From: Variovorax sp. OV329
Lineage (GTDB): Bacteria; Pseudomonadota; Gammaproteobacteria; Burkholderiales; Burkholderiaceae_C
Assembly (NCBI RefSeq): GCF_900114785.1
Contig: NZ_FOUG01000011.1
Coordinates: 62,001-126,000 of the forward strand
Direction of reading: 5' to 3'
Length of the DNA stretch: 64,000 nucleotides
The notes beneath the pieces are model-generated. The model did no database searches and had not been told where the DNA came from. It saw only the letters and a list, made by a program, of their open reading frames with translations. Numbering within the stretch: position 1 is the stretch's first letter; each line of letters opens with the position of its first letter. This document shows, in pieces, positions 18,372-28,067 of this stretch. Position numbers and translations under genes: made by a program.

Positions 18372-19976
18372 ATGAATCTCCAAGGCGTGCAGCGCCGCCG
18401 TGCGCTGAAGGCAGCAGCGGCAGTTTCGGTGTCCATCGGAGCGGGCTGGCCGATCAGCGGCTTCACGAGCGAGCAGCCGCAGCGCGGCGGCAACGTGACC
18501 TACCTCTCCGGACGGATGCCCGGCGTACTTGTGCCCGCGATCGAAGCGACGACCGGCGTGTCGATGATCGGAGCGAAGATCCTGGAGCCCTTGTTCATCC
18601 TCGACTACGCCGGCAAGCTCGTTCCCATGCTCGGCCTGTCGTTCGCCGCGTCCGACGCCGGCCAGACCTTCACGGTCAGGCTGCGCCCGGGCGTGAAGTG
18701 GCATGACGGACAGCCTTTCACCTCCGCCGATGTCGCCTATTCGATGACGAGCGTGTGGAAGATCTTCGTCACCAACCAGGCGTTCGACCTCGTCAAGACC
18801 ATCGACACGCCGGCGGCCGACACCGTCGTCTTCCGCCTGGAGCGGCCGATCTCGCCGGATTTCTTTCGGGCCACGCTGGCCAGCCCCTTCGTCACCGTGG
18901 TGCCCAGGCACCTGTACGAGGGCAAGGACGTGCGGACCAATCCGGTCAACGCGCGCCCGATCGGCACCGGCCCCTTCAAGATCACGCAACGGGTCGAGAA
19001 CCGCTACATCGTGCTGGAGCGCAATCCCGAGTACTGGCAGCCGCAGTTGCCCTACCTCGACCGATTGACGCTGCAGATCATGCCCGACGACAGCGCGGCC
19101 GCCGCCGCGCTGGAGGCCAACCAGGCGCAGCTGGTGCCGCAGTCGAACATCTCCATCGGCGATGCCAAGCGCCTGGCCGACAGCCCCACGGTGGCCATCA
19201 CCACCAAGGGCAACGAAGGCCTGGGCTGGTTCGGCACCATGCTCTTCAACCTGTCGACGCCCGGCCTGTCCGACCTGCGCGTGCGCCGTGCCATCGCGCA
19301 CGCCATCGATCGACAGGTGATCGCCGACTCTGCCTTCGCAGGTTTCGCCAAGGCCGCCGCCTCGATCTACCCGCGCGACGCCCACTTCTTCACCAAGGAA
19401 GGCGTGCCCGCCTATGCGGTCGATCTTCCCAAGGCAAAGGCCTTGCTGGCCGACGCAGGCTATGGGCCGGGAAAGAAGCCGCTGAAGCTGAAGCTGGCCT
19501 TCCTGCCCTTCAACCAGGGGCTGGTTTCCGGCGCGGAGTACATCCAGCAGGCCCTCTCGGGCATCGGCATCGAGGTGGAACTGATCCAGCGTGACTCGGC
19601 GGGTTCGATCCGCAACATCTACCGGGACTACAACTTCGACCTGGCCGTCACGCTGGCGACCGCGACCGCGGATCCGGCCCAGTCCGTCAGCAACTACTTC
19701 TGGTCCAAGACGATCGACAAGATCCCCTTCCACAACGCCTCGCAGTACCGCAGCGCCGAAGCCGATTCAGCCATTGAGCGCCTGGCCAGCGAGCAGGACA
19801 ACGCGCGCCGCGTGCAAGTGGCGGCCGAACTGCAGCGCATCATCATGCGCGACCTTCCTGCGCTTCCGCTGGTCGAGATGCAGTACTACCAGGCATACCG
19901 CCGCGAACTGCAGAACGTGGCGAACACGCCGACCTGGGTGCTGGGCAGCTGGGCCGACCTGTGGATCAAGAAATAG
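18372..19976 (+). CDS. ABC transporter substrate-binding protein, family 5 (DppA-like)
   Basis: About 534 residues of the extracellular solute-binding protein family 5. The N-terminus QRRRALKAAAAVSVSIGAGWPIS looks like a twin-arginine signal, so export may be by Tat. Family text includes YDLRPGV-like RLRPGVKWHDGQPFTSADVAYS. I choose the ATG at 18372 because AGGAG lies eight bases before it. The ligand is unlikely to be only peptides, since family 5 also binds other solutes and the next genes are a flavin monooxygenase and a hydrolase. Confidence 0.92.
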   Translation: MNLQGVQRRRALKAAAAVSVSIGAGWPISGFTSEQPQRGGNVTYLSGRMPGVLVPAIEATTGVSMIGAKILEPLFILDYAGKLVPMLGLSFAASDAGQTFTVRLRPGVKWHDGQPFTSADVAYSMTSVWKIFVTNQAFDLVKTIDTPAADTVVFRLERPISPDFFRATLASPFVTVVPRHLYEGKDVRTNPVNARPIGTGPFKITQRVENRYIVLERNPEYWQPQLPYLDRLTLQIMPDDSAAAAALEANQAQLVPQSNISIGDAKRLADSPTVAITTKGNEGLGWFGTMLFNLSTPGLSDLRVRRAIAHAIDRQVIADSAFAGFAKAAASIYPRDAHFFTKEGVPAYAVDLPKAKALLADAGYGPGKKPLKLKLAFLPFNQGLVSGAEYIQQALSGIGIEVELIQRDSAGSIRNIYRDYNFDLAVTLATATADPAQSVSNYFWSKTIDKIPFHNASQYRSAEADSAIERLASEQDNARRVQVAAELQRIIMRDLPALPLVEMQYYQAYRRELQNVANTPTWVLGSWADLWIKK

Positions 19977-20015
19977 CAGCGCGCACACATTCACTCACTC
20001 CCATCCGCAAGCTCC

Positions 20016-21710
20016 ATGACGACCCCTAGCTCCTCCCACACCCCGATCGATGTCCCGGTCCTCATCGTCGGGGGCGGCCCTGTCGGCCTGACGGCCTCCA
20101 TCCATCTGTCGCGTGCCGGGGTTCGCTCCTTGCTCGTGGAAAAGCATGCGGGCACCGCCACGCTGCCCAAGGCCCGCTCGATCAACGCGCGCACCATGGA
20201 GATGTACCGGCAGCTGGGCATCGAGAACGAGATCCGGGCCGCAGGGCTCGACCCGCGCTTCAGCCGCATGGTCCTGTGGGCCACGAGCCTGGCCGGCGAG
20301 GAGGTGCGCCGCCTGGTGCCGGGAAGCGCGTCTGCCGAGACCCGAAGCGTCTCCCCCACTACCAATGCAAGCTGCGCGCAGGACTTGCTCGAGCCCATCC
20401 TGCGCAGGCATGCGCAGGCAGGTGCGCCGGACGGGGTGCGTTTCGGCGTCTCGATGCAGGACCTTCGCTATGGGGCCGACGGTGCCAGGGGCCTTCTTGT
20501 CGACTCGGGCACCGGGCAGGCGACGCCCTTTCGCGCCCGCTACGTGATCGCCGCCGACGGATCCCAAAGCACGATCCGTCGGCAGATCGGCGCGCAGATG
20601 CTGGGAGAACGAGATATCTACGACAGCATCAATGTCCACTTCAGGGCCGACCTGCGCCGCTTCGTGGAGCATCGCCCGGCAGCGCTCTACATGATCGAGC
20701 AACCCGACCTGCGCGGCACCTTCCTGACCATCAACGGTTCGGACCGGTGGAGCTTCCTGGTCAATTCCATGTCGCTGTATGGCTTCACCGCCGAGCAGTT
20801 CACGCCGGAGTTCGCCAAGCAGACCATCCGCACCGCGATCGGCCAGGACGATGTGGACATCGATGTGCTGGGCATCGGCGCGTGGAGGGCCTCGGCGATC
20901 GTCTCGGACCGCTATCGCGACGGGCCGGTGTTTCTCGCGGGCGATTCCGCGCACGAGATGCCGCCGACCGGCGGCATGGGCCTGAACACCGGCGTCCAGG
21001 ACGCGCACAACCTGGCCTGGAAGCTCGCTGCGGTGATCAAGGGCGAAGCCGGCGAGGAGCTGCTGGACACCTACCACGCCGAACGCCGGCCCATGGGCGA
21101 GTTCACGACGCGCACCGCGCTGCTGAGCTCGTTGTCGATGGGCCGCAAGGAGCGCACGGACAAGCCGGTGACGGCGCGCGAGGAGTTTCTCCAGGAGCGT
21201 GGTGTCATCTTCGGATACCGCTACGAATCCACCGCCGTGATCCCGGATCCGGACACGCCGGTGCCGCAGGTGGCCGATCCGGTGACGCAGTACGTCCCCT
21301 CGGCCACGCCGGGATGCCGGGCGCCGCACGCCGAGCTGCTTCGCTCGGGCGAGAAGGTCTCGACGATCGAACTCTTCGGGTTGGAATTCGTGCTGCTGGC
21401 AGGCCCGCAGGGCAAGGCATGGAAGGACGCGGCCGACGCCGTGCGGGGCCCGTCGATTCGCGCCCATGTGGTCGGTGACGATCTGGTCGATGCCGACGGC
21501 GACTGGCAGGCGCTCTACGGCGTGGGGCCGCAAGGCGCGGTGCTGGTCCGCCCCGACGGCATCGTCGCCTGGCGCAGCGAGGGCGCCGCCGCGAACGCCC
21601 CGGCGGCGCTGGATGCGGTCCTGCAGAAGGTTCTCAGCCGCCATTCGACGACGGTCGGGGCACCGTCGGCAACCCAGCCCGCAGCGCAGGCCACGCTTCA
21701 GAAATCATGA
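20016..21710 (+). CDS. FAD-dependent aromatic monooxygenase 1
   Basis: A 564-residue class A flavoprotein hydroxylase (PheA/TfdB/MhpA group), expected to hydroxylate an aromatic ring with NAD(P)H and oxygen. Motifs are the FAD-binding VLIVGGGPVGLTASIHLSRAG near the N-terminus, the DG motif VIAADGSQSTIRRQIG, and GDSAHEMPPTGGMGLNTGVQDAHNLAWKL. The C-terminal third has the thioredoxin-like extension ending VLVRPDGIVAWR. It begins 39 bp after the ABC binding protein and overlaps the next hydrolase gene, so uptake and oxidation are probably co-transcribed. Confidence 0.92.
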   Translation: MTTPSSSHTPIDVPVLIVGGGPVGLTASIHLSRAGVRSLLVEKHAGTATLPKARSINARTMEMYRQLGIENEIRAAGLDPRFSRMVLWATSLAGEEVRRLVPGSASAETRSVSPTTNASCAQDLLEPILRRHAQAGAPDGVRFGVSMQDLRYGADGARGLLVDSGTGQATPFRARYVIAADGSQSTIRRQIGAQMLGERDIYDSINVHFRADLRRFVEHRPAALYMIEQPDLRGTFLTINGSDRWSFLVNSMSLYGFTAEQFTPEFAKQTIRTAIGQDDVDIDVLGIGAWRASAIVSDRYRDGPVFLAGDSAHEMPPTGGMGLNTGVQDAHNLAWKLAAVIKGEAGEELLDTYHAERRPMGEFTTRTALLSSLSMGRKERTDKPVTAREEFLQERGVIFGYRYESTAVIPDPDTPVPQVADPVTQYVPSATPGCRAPHAELLRSGEKVSTIELFGLEFVLLAGPQGKAWKDAADAVRGPSIRAHVVGDDLVDADGDWQALYGVGPQGAVLVRPDGIVAWRSEGAAANAPAALDAVLQKVLSRHSTTVGAPSATQPAAQATLQKS

Positions 21711-22480
21711 CCCTGAAATTCGCCGATCTCGAACACACGACCACCGCCTACGAATGCGTCGGAGAAGGTCCGCCGATCCTGCTGATGCATGGTGCCGAAG
21801 GAAACCGGCACAACTTCCGCGACTTCAGTGCCGAGCTGGCGCCCCATGCAACAGTGGTCAGCTATGACCAGCGTGGCTGCGGGGACACGCGCTACGACGG
21901 GCGGCCCCATACCCTCGAAGACCTGGCCGCCGATGCGGCGCAGCTGCTCGACCACCTGGGCATTCCTGCAGCGACCACACTGGGCACCTCGCTGGGCGGC
22001 CGCGTGGCGCAGGCCTTCGCGATGTTCAGGCCGGAGCGCGTGTCGCAACTTATGCTGTGCAACACGTGGCCCATCGACCGCCAGCTGGTCGAGCTCAATC
22101 CCGAAGGCCTGCGCAAGCTCCGGGACCTCACCGACGCCTTGCCGGAAACGGCTAGGGAGGTCGCCCTGATGTACTACCCGGCCGGGTACATCGATGCCCA
22201 CCCGGTGGTAGTCGAGCGGGTGAGGGCCCGGGCGGCCTTCGCCGCCCGGGTGCAGCGGCGCGCGCTTGCGGTCGAGTCCCATGAGGATCCGGCCAATCGG
22301 ATCCGGGCCCCGGTTCTGCTGCTGTCCGGGGAGCTCGACGAGATCGTGCCCACATCGATCATGCGCGGCATGGCCGACACCTTCACGCGTGCCCGCTTGA
22401 TCGTGATGCCGGGCGCCGGCCATTCCGCATCCATTCAGCTCCCGCAGGCGATGGCGCAGTTGGTTGCAGAGCATCTTTGA
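21707..22480 (+). CDS. alpha/beta hydrolase 1
   Basis: The 257-residue alpha/beta-fold hydrolase has an oxyanion segment LLMHGAEGNRHNF, nucleophile motif GTSLGGRVAQAF (Ser), acid in SGELDEIVP and His in GAGHSAS. It overlaps the monooxygenase gene (ATGA). It is clearly paralogous to the 31071 hydrolase, which also sits behind a flavin monooxygenase. An ester, enol-lactone or C-C bond hydrolase role after ring oxidation is likely. Confidence 0.9.
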   Translation: MTLKFADLEHTTTAYECVGEGPPILLMHGAEGNRHNFRDFSAELAPHATVVSYDQRGCGDTRYDGRPHTLEDLAADAAQLLDHLGIPAATTLGTSLGGRVAQAFAMFRPERVSQLMLCNTWPIDRQLVELNPEGLRKLRDLTDALPETAREVALMYYPAGYIDAHPVVVERVRARAAFAARVQRRALAVESHEDPANRIRAPVLLLSGELDEIVPTSIMRGMADTFTRARLIVMPGAGHSASIQLPQAMAQLVAEHL

Positions 22481-22592
22481 GGCATGTGCACGATGCGTCG
22501 GCCTGAAGTCGATCATCAGATCTGCTAATGATGCTGGAAGCGCGCGCCGGAGTCGGCACGATGGCGGCATCGGAAGCGAATGGACGAAAGAC

Positions 22593-23417
22593 ATGGCCCT
22601 CGATGCGTTCGTCAACGACGGCTGGTCACCTCCTGCGATGCCGCAGTGGATGGCCAGCCAGCCGCTGTTTGCCCTGCAGCGCCCGCCCACCGCGGCACCG
22701 ACGCAGCGGCGCGAGACGAACTGGCACCAGCACCCGCAAGGACAGATCCTCTATGTCGAACGAGGCGTGGCGCAGGTCCTGATCGACGGTGGGACGTGGC
22801 TGCTCCCACCGCACCGCGCCGCGTGGATCCCGCCGGGGGTGATGCACGCCTCCAGCGTGAGCGGTGAGCGGCCGCTGACATGGAGCCTTTTTCTTTCTCC
22901 CACCTTGTCCAGGCACATGGCGCCGCAGCCTTGTGCCGTCAGCGTGGAACCGTTGACGCGGATGCTGCTGCAGCAGGCCGTCGGATGGACACCCCACGAG
23001 CAGAGGCAGGCATCCCAGAGGCGTCTGATGATGGTGCTGCTCGACCGACTGCGCAACGCCTCGAAGGACGCCTTTCATCTGCCGATGCCCACCGATCGGC
23101 GACTGCTTCGTATCGCCCGGGCGATCCTTGCCCAGCCAGGCCAGGCACGTACCCTGGACGAGTGGTCGGACTGGGCGGGCGTTTCCGCCAGGACGGTGAA
23201 TCGCCTCTTCAAGGTCCAGGTCGGCATGAGCTTCATGGCGTGGCGCCAGGAGGCGATGCTGATGCATGCCAGGTCCAGCCTGTCGCGCGGGGAAAGCGTC
23301 TCCAACGTGGCGGATGCGCTGGGCTATTCCAGCCCTAGCAACTTCATCGCCATGTTCCGCCGCTCGCACGGAGAGTCGCCCACGCGCTACCTGACCCGAA
23401 GCGGCGAAATGGCGTAG
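22593..23417 (+). CDS. AraC-family regulator, cupin type (paralogue 1)
   Basis: About 274 residues: an N-terminal cupin-like sensor (WHQHPQGQILYVERGVAQVLIDGG, WIPPGVMHASSVSG) and two C-terminal helix-turn-helix motifs (LDEWSDWAGVSARTVNRLF; NVADALGYSSPSNFIAMFRR). The start at 22593 fits the cupin beginning; the frame is open from 22464. It follows the hydrolase gene after about 110 bp. It is a close paralogue of the regulators at 24769 and 28068. Confidence 0.9.
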   Translation: MALDAFVNDGWSPPAMPQWMASQPLFALQRPPTAAPTQRRETNWHQHPQGQILYVERGVAQVLIDGGTWLLPPHRAAWIPPGVMHASSVSGERPLTWSLFLSPTLSRHMAPQPCAVSVEPLTRMLLQQAVGWTPHEQRQASQRRLMMVLLDRLRNASKDAFHLPMPTDRRLLRIARAILAQPGQARTLDEWSDWAGVSARTVNRLFKVQVGMSFMAWRQEAMLMHARSSLSRGESVSNVADALGYSSPSNFIAMFRRSHGESPTRYLTRSGEMA

Positions 23418-23438
23418 CGCTTGGGTGGCAGAGCGGCT

Positions 23439-24599
23439 TTATCTGCCTGAGAAGATCTCTGCGAACCAGTCCGTCAGGTAGTCGGCGCCGAAGGCTCGGT
23501 TGTCCAACTGGCAATGCTCGATCCCACCCTCGTCCTTGCGGAAGATCTTCAGTCGCTTGCCGGGGGCGGTGGTCTGCTCGTAGGTGGCGACGGCATCGGA
23601 CCAGGGAATCTGCCGGTCACCTTCGCCGTGCATGACCAGGTAGGGGCAGCGGATCTTGTCCACCACGCCCTCCAGGGTGAAGCGTTCGGCCAGGGCGCCG
23701 AACTCCTGCGGCGTGTCCAGTCCCCAGGACCACAGGGCATGCGCCAGCATGCTCGGGAGGGACGCGGCGCCCGGCGCCTCGCCGCTCCGGGCAGAGCCTG
23801 CGGCAGGCTGCGGCGCGGGCGGCCGCAGACGGAAGAACGCGCCCCAGGAGGCGACGGCCCTGATCCGGGGCTCGAACGCTGCGGCACGGGGTGCCAAGAA
23901 GCCTCCCATGCTCAGGCCGGCCAGGCCGATCTGCTCGGTGCGGATGTCGGCGCGCCCGAGGATGTAGTCGACTGCGCGGGAAACGTAGGTCTCGCTCTCG
24001 ATGCGCGCCGTGAGTCCGTGTAGGCGCAGTGCTTCACCGGCGCCGGGCTGGTCCAGGATCAGCACCGACAGGCCGCGCCGGCGATACTCCTGCAGCATCG
24101 GCCACTGCGTCTCCTTGACAGAGTCGAAGCCCTGCAGGTGGATCACGATCGGCGCCGGTGCGCTGCCTTTGGCTTTCACCAGCAGGGCAGGGATTACTTT
24201 GCCTTCAAAGGGAATCCCGACGAACTCAACACCGTCTCTGCCAAGTTCGCGAGCCTTGCGAAAGTTCGCCAGAGCCCGGCGGTACACCGCCAGTCGGTCC
24301 GAATTGCGAGGCGGCATCATGCGCTCGACGCGAATGAGGTACATCGAGGCCCGGTGGTACTTGCGCGCGGCGCTGAGGGCATGGCCCGCCGCCAGGTCCT
24401 CATCTGCCAGCCGCTCGAGCCTCTGGCCGAGGGCCATCATGGCGTCGTGCCAGGCCTGATTGGCGACAGTGGGATCAGCGTCGGCCAGGTGGGCTACCGC
24501 TTGGAACGCCTCCATGGGTTCGGCCAGTGTGCCGACCTCTTCTACCAGCGTCGCGACTGCGATATTCCAAGCGTAGTTGTCCTTGAAGTACTCAAACAT
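23439..24599 (-). CDS. alpha/beta hydrolase with N-terminal helical cap (DHPON hydrolase / FrsA-like)
   Basis: A 386-residue protein with a helical N-terminal part (MFEYFKDNYAWNIAVATLVEEV) and a C-terminal hydrolase core. The core has nucleophile motif GLSMGGFLAPRAA, acid in HGEGDRQIPW and His in GGIEHCQL. This arrangement resembles 2,6-dihydropseudooxynicotine hydrolase and fungal C-C hydrolases, which cleave carbon-carbon bonds of diketone-like substrates. Exact activity is inferred. The start at 24599 matches the family N-terminus; upstream codons in the frame are not protein-like. Confidence 0.85.
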   Translation of the reverse strand: MFEYFKDNYAWNIAVATLVEEVGTLAEPMEAFQAVAHLADADPTVANQAWHDAMMALGQRLERLADEDLAAGHALSAARKYHRASMYLIRVERMMPPRNSDRLAVYRRALANFRKARELGRDGVEFVGIPFEGKVIPALLVKAKGSAPAPIVIHLQGFDSVKETQWPMLQEYRRRGLSVLILDQPGAGEALRLHGLTARIESETYVSRAVDYILGRADIRTEQIGLAGLSMGGFLAPRAAAFEPRIRAVASWGAFFRLRPPAPQPAAGSARSGEAPGAASLPSMLAHALWSWGLDTPQEFGALAERFTLEGVVDKIRCPYLVMHGEGDRQIPWSDAVATYEQTTAPGKRLKIFRKDEGGIEHCQLDNRAFGADYLTDWFAEIFSGR

Positions 24600-24768
24600 G
24601 TTGATCTGCAGAGGATGGGATGGATGGGAAGCGGGCAATGTCACACCGACCCCGCCTCGACCGTTAGCACGCACGGGACGAAAAGTGTTGATTTCGGGAC
24701 GAACGCCATGCCATGGGCGCTCGCAGCGCCAGGGCACGCCGCGGTTGGCCTACCGCTACAAAGCCTCG

Positions 24769-25620
24769 TCAGCCTGGCTTCGCGCCGCCGGACAGGTAGC
24801 GCATCGGCGATTGCCCGAACGAGCGCCGGAACATCGCGATGAAGTTGCTGGGACTTGCATAGCCGAGCGAATCGGCCACCACGGAAACCGCCTCCCCCAG
24901 CGCGAGGCGTTCCAGCGCATGGATCACCATGGCCTGCTGGCGCCAGTGCGAAAAGCTCATGCCGACTTCGGCGTCGAACAGGCGGTTGACGGTGCGCGCG
25001 GACATGCCGGCCCAGGCTGCCCATTCGCCGAGCGTGCGCTGGACGCCGGGCGACTCCAGGATGGCATTGGCGATGCGCAACAGGCGCCTGTCGCTAGGCA
25101 GCGGCAGGTGCATCGCACTCGGGTCGGATTGCCGCAGCTCGTCGAGCAGCACTGCGATCAATCGTTCCTGGTGCGGTTGCAATTCCTCCTGCCAGGTCCA
25201 GGAGGCCGCGCGCATCATGAGCGCGCGAGCCAGGTCGCTGACGCACAGCACGCAGGGTTCGTGCGGCAGCACGAGCGCCGCTTCGGGCGAGATGAACACG
25301 TTCCAGCTGGTGCTCACGCCGTAGACGCTGACGCCGTGGGGTGCGTGGGGCGGCATCCAGACGGCCCGTCCGGGCTGCAGAACCCAGCTGCCACGGTCCG
25401 TGTGGATGCGCATGAGTCCGTCGTCGATGCAGATGAGTTGCCCCTGCGCGTGGGCATGAGATCGGGTCTCGCGCGAGATCCCCTTGCCTTGGCTGCGCGC
25501 GCTGCGCGCTGTGCCCGACTGCAGCGCCACCAGCATCGGCCCCGACGATCGCCTGGACAAGGCGTGAAGGGCCTGCGTATGGCTGGCGGCCTGATCCATC
25601 GGGTTCGGGTCGGAGGGCAT
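24769..25620 (-). CDS. AraC-family regulator, cupin type (paralogue 2)
   Basis: The 283-residue regulator has a cupin-like sensor (HAQGQLICIDDGLMRIHTDRGSW, WMPPHAPHGVS) and the double helix-turn-helix (LGEWAAWAGMSARTVNRLF; VVADSLGYASPSNFIAMFRRSFGQSPMRYL). It is divergent from the chorismate-mutase-like gene at 25720 with only 99 bp between them, so it probably regulates that operon and itself. A second Met at 25599 is an alternative start. Confidence 0.9.
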   Translation of the reverse strand: MPSDPNPMDQAASHTQALHALSRRSSGPMLVALQSGTARSARSQGKGISRETRSHAHAQGQLICIDDGLMRIHTDRGSWVLQPGRAVWMPPHAPHGVSVYGVSTSWNVFISPEAALVLPHEPCVLCVSDLARALMMRAASWTWQEELQPHQERLIAVLLDELRQSDPSAMHLPLPSDRRLLRIANAILESPGVQRTLGEWAAWAGMSARTVNRLFDAEVGMSFSHWRQQAMVIHALERLALGEAVSVVADSLGYASPSNFIAMFRRSFGQSPMRYLSGGAKPG

Positions 25621-25719
25621 GGCGAGAAATCACTACCGATCGTCGCCGCTACGTTACCACTTCGCACCGGTGCATGACACAGTAGTTACCGTCCCCGTCC
25701 CACTTTCATCCTGCAAGAA
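25621..25719. promoter_or_regulatory. divergent promoter region with repeated GTTACC
   Basis: The 99-bp gap between the AraC gene and the chorismate-mutase-like operon contains GTTACC at 25653-25658 and again at 25685-25690, 32 bp apart, about three helical turns. Spaced direct repeats are common AraC-family targets, but six bases can recur by chance. Confidence 0.3.
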
Positions 25720-26037
25720 ATGGCCGCAAACAACCTGACCGATCTACGCCGCGAGGTCGACGAATTGGACCGAGAGCTCGTGGAACTCGTGGCGCGACGA
25801 TTCGACATCACCCGTGCCATCGGCGAGATCAAGATTCGCGACGGCCTGAGTGCGACCCATCCGGATCGGCGCGCGCATCGCGCAGGGCTGTTGAAGGAAC
25901 TGTCCTTGCGCTTCGGCCTGGATGCAGGGCTTGTCCAGCGCATCTACCAGCCGATCAACGAAGAGGTGGTCGACAGCCACAGGCGCATGGGCGCGCGAGA
26001 TTTGAGCCAGGACGAAAACAAGCAATGGAAGCCATGA
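25720..26037 (+). CDS. chorismate-mutase-like (AroQ/PchB-type) protein 1
   Basis: A 105-residue all-helical protein of the AroQ class. Aligned by eye to E. coli AroQ, the basic anchors are present: Arg10, Arg27, Lys38 and Arg50. The residue matching Glu52 is Arg and the one matching Gln88 is His (VVDSHRR), so normal chorismate mutase chemistry is doubtful; isochorismate-pyruvate lyase (PchB) is the nearest relative in layout. Its stop overlaps the flavin monooxygenase start (ATGA at 26034), which ties it to aromatic metabolism. Confidence 0.8.
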   Translation: MAANNLTDLRREVDELDRELVELVARRFDITRAIGEIKIRDGLSATHPDRRAHRAGLLKELSLRFGLDAGLVQRIYQPINEEVVDSHRRMGARDLSQDENKQWKP

Positions 26038-27692
26038 ATCTCAACGAGGGCAAGACGCTCACGCACCAGTCCGGCTCCATCACCAGCCCATCTCCCTTAG
26101 TGGCCATCGTCGGTGGCGGGCCGGTGGGGTTGAGCATGTCCCTGCTCCTGAGCCGGCACGGCATACCGTCGGTGCTTTTCGAGCGGAGCGCAAGCACCAC
26201 AGATCACCCGAAAGCGCGAGGCGTCTGGCCGCGCTCGATGGAGCTGTTTCGCATCTGGGGCATCGACAAGCCCGTCCGCGACCGCGGGCTTCCTAACAAC
26301 GCGGGGGGCTTCGCCTTCGTGCGGAGCATCGCAGGGCGCGAGTTCGGACGGACGCCGCCGCAGCCCAACCGCAATGACAGCCCCGTGCTCCGCTGCACCG
26401 TCGCGCAGGACGCCGTCGAGGACGAGTTGCTCGCCGCCGCTCGCCGCGCCGAGATCGGCCAGCTGCTTTACGCCACCGAGTTTCTCGAGCATCGCGAGAT
26501 CCCCGATGGCGTCGAACTGCGCTCGCGCGATCTGAAAACAGGTCAGGAGAAGCGCTGGGCGGTGAAGTACCTGGTTGCCGCGGACGGGGCAGGAAGCGGC
26601 GTGCGCGAGGCACTGGGCATCGCGATGGAGGGCTCGCCGGTCTTCGCGACGATGTGCAACGACTTCCTGCAGATGGACCTGTCGCACATCGAGAGCACGC
26701 AGCATGTCAGCGGCTACCGCGTCTCGCCGGACCTGCCGGGCGTGCCCACCGCCACCGTCCTCAACACCAACGCGCACGACCGCTGGCTGACGATCAGCCG
26801 CATCGGTGGTGTGGGCGAGGGCAGCAGCGCACGACCCTGGAGCCAAGAAGAGGTGATACACAATGCGCGTGCGCACACAGGGCTGCCGGGGCTCGAAGTG
26901 AAGATCATCAACCGCTCGATCTGGCGCGCAAGCCGGCAGGTGGCGGCGCACTATCGCAAGGGCCGCGTCTTTCTTGCCGGCGATGCCGCCCACCGCTTTC
27001 CGCCCACAGGGGGCTTCGGCATGAACACCGGCATCCAGGATGCGCACAACCTGGCCTGGAAGCTCGCCCTGGTGCTCAAGGGGCACGCAGGTGCCAGCCT
27101 GTTGGAGAGCTATGACAGCGAACGGCGCCCGATCGGCCACGCCAACGCCGACTTCAGCATGGGCAACACCGCGCGCTTCGGCCAGATGGAGGCCGCATTC
27201 GCATCGGGCAACCAGGATCGGATTGACTTCTGGATCCGCGACTCGGTCCACCACAACCACAACGACGGCCTTGGCCTGGGCTTCAGCTACGATGAGGGTG
27301 CGCTGATTCCGGACGGCACTGTCAAGCAGGCGCAGCGTACCCGCTGGTACGACCCTTCGGACCGTCCGGGTGGGCGCTTTCCCCACCTTTGGCTTGATCT
27401 GTCCAGGGCGCGTTCGACCATCGACCTGTTCGATCGCGATTTCGTGCTGATGACGGGACCCAAGGCACCGCAGTGGCATGAGGCTGCGGCAGCACTGAGT
27501 CAGCGGACAGCGCTTTCGATTCGCAGCTTCGAACTGGAGCGCGTGGACCCGCGCGACGGGCTCGAGATGGGCCTGCGCGGCGCCGTGCTGGTGCGGCCCG
27601 ACGGCCACGTGGCATGGCGCATGCCCTACCTGCCGGATGACCCGCTGGACAGCCTCGGCAGTGCCTTGAAGCGTATTCTTGCGCGCGAATGA
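26034..27692 (+). CDS. FAD-dependent aromatic monooxygenase 2
   Basis: A 552-residue class A flavin hydroxylase. Motifs are VAIVGGGPVGLSMSLLLSRHG, the DG motif VAADGAGSGVREALG, and AGDAAHRFPPTGGFGMNTGIQDAHNLAWKL. The C-terminal extension ends AVLVRPDGHVAWRMPYLP. It is much closer to monooxygenase 3 (29019) than to monooxygenase 1. The ATG at 26034 overlaps the preceding stop; an in-frame ATG at 26025 is also possible. It is flanked on both sides by chorismate-mutase-like genes. Confidence 0.92.
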   Translation: MNLNEGKTLTHQSGSITSPSPLVAIVGGGPVGLSMSLLLSRHGIPSVLFERSASTTDHPKARGVWPRSMELFRIWGIDKPVRDRGLPNNAGGFAFVRSIAGREFGRTPPQPNRNDSPVLRCTVAQDAVEDELLAAARRAEIGQLLYATEFLEHREIPDGVELRSRDLKTGQEKRWAVKYLVAADGAGSGVREALGIAMEGSPVFATMCNDFLQMDLSHIESTQHVSGYRVSPDLPGVPTATVLNTNAHDRWLTISRIGGVGEGSSARPWSQEEVIHNARAHTGLPGLEVKIINRSIWRASRQVAAHYRKGRVFLAGDAAHRFPPTGGFGMNTGIQDAHNLAWKLALVLKGHAGASLLESYDSERRPIGHANADFSMGNTARFGQMEAAFASGNQDRIDFWIRDSVHHNHNDGLGLGFSYDEGALIPDGTVKQAQRTRWYDPSDRPGGRFPHLWLDLSRARSTIDLFDRDFVLMTGPKAPQWHEAAAALSQRTALSIRSFELERVDPRDGLEMGLRGAVLVRPDGHVAWRMPYLPDDPLDSLGSALKRILARE

Positions 27693-27746
27693 ATCCCCCT
27701 CCTGCGAGGGAAGATCGGACACAGGACCAAAGCCTTGGAGAAAATC

Positions 27747-28037
27747 ATGAGTGAGGACAGCTTGAGCACCCTTCGGGACGATATCGACAGAATCGACGAA
27801 GACATCATCGCCTTGCTCGCCAAGCGCTTCGTGAAGACGCAGGCGATCGGCCAGATCAAGCTGGAGCGCGATCTGCCGGTGAGCCTGCCCGAACGGGTGC
27901 AGCACCGGGCCCAGCTCATTCGTGCGCTGGCTCGGAAGTACTCGATGGATCCGGAGGCCGCGCTCGCGATCTACGCTTCCATCAACCGGGAAACGGTGGT
28001 GGCCCATCGCCGGCAGGGCGTGAAACCCAACGAGTGA
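27747..28037 (+). CDS. chorismate-mutase-like (AroQ/PchB-type) protein 2
   Basis: The 96-residue AroQ-type protein has LRDDIDRIDEDIIALLAKR, GQIKLE and a PERV segment that matches PchB at the same place. The four basic anchors are kept, Glu52 is replaced by Val, and the C-terminal Gln88 position is His (ETVVAHRR). The ATG at 27747 has GGAG seven bases upstream. It follows monooxygenase 2 by 54 bp in the same operon and converges on an AraC gene. Confidence 0.82.
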   Translation: MSEDSLSTLRDDIDRIDEDIIALLAKRFVKTQAIGQIKLERDLPVSLPERVQHRAQLIRALARKYSMDPEAALAIYASINRETVVAHRRQGVKPNE

Positions 28038-28067
28038 ATCTGCGGCACACCTGCCGGCGCGGGGAGG

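Noticed and set aside
26097..28007. 636-codon minus-strand frame across the monooxygenase 2 region
   Set aside because: It is antisense to two well-supported genes and its His/Gln/Arg-rich text matches no family.
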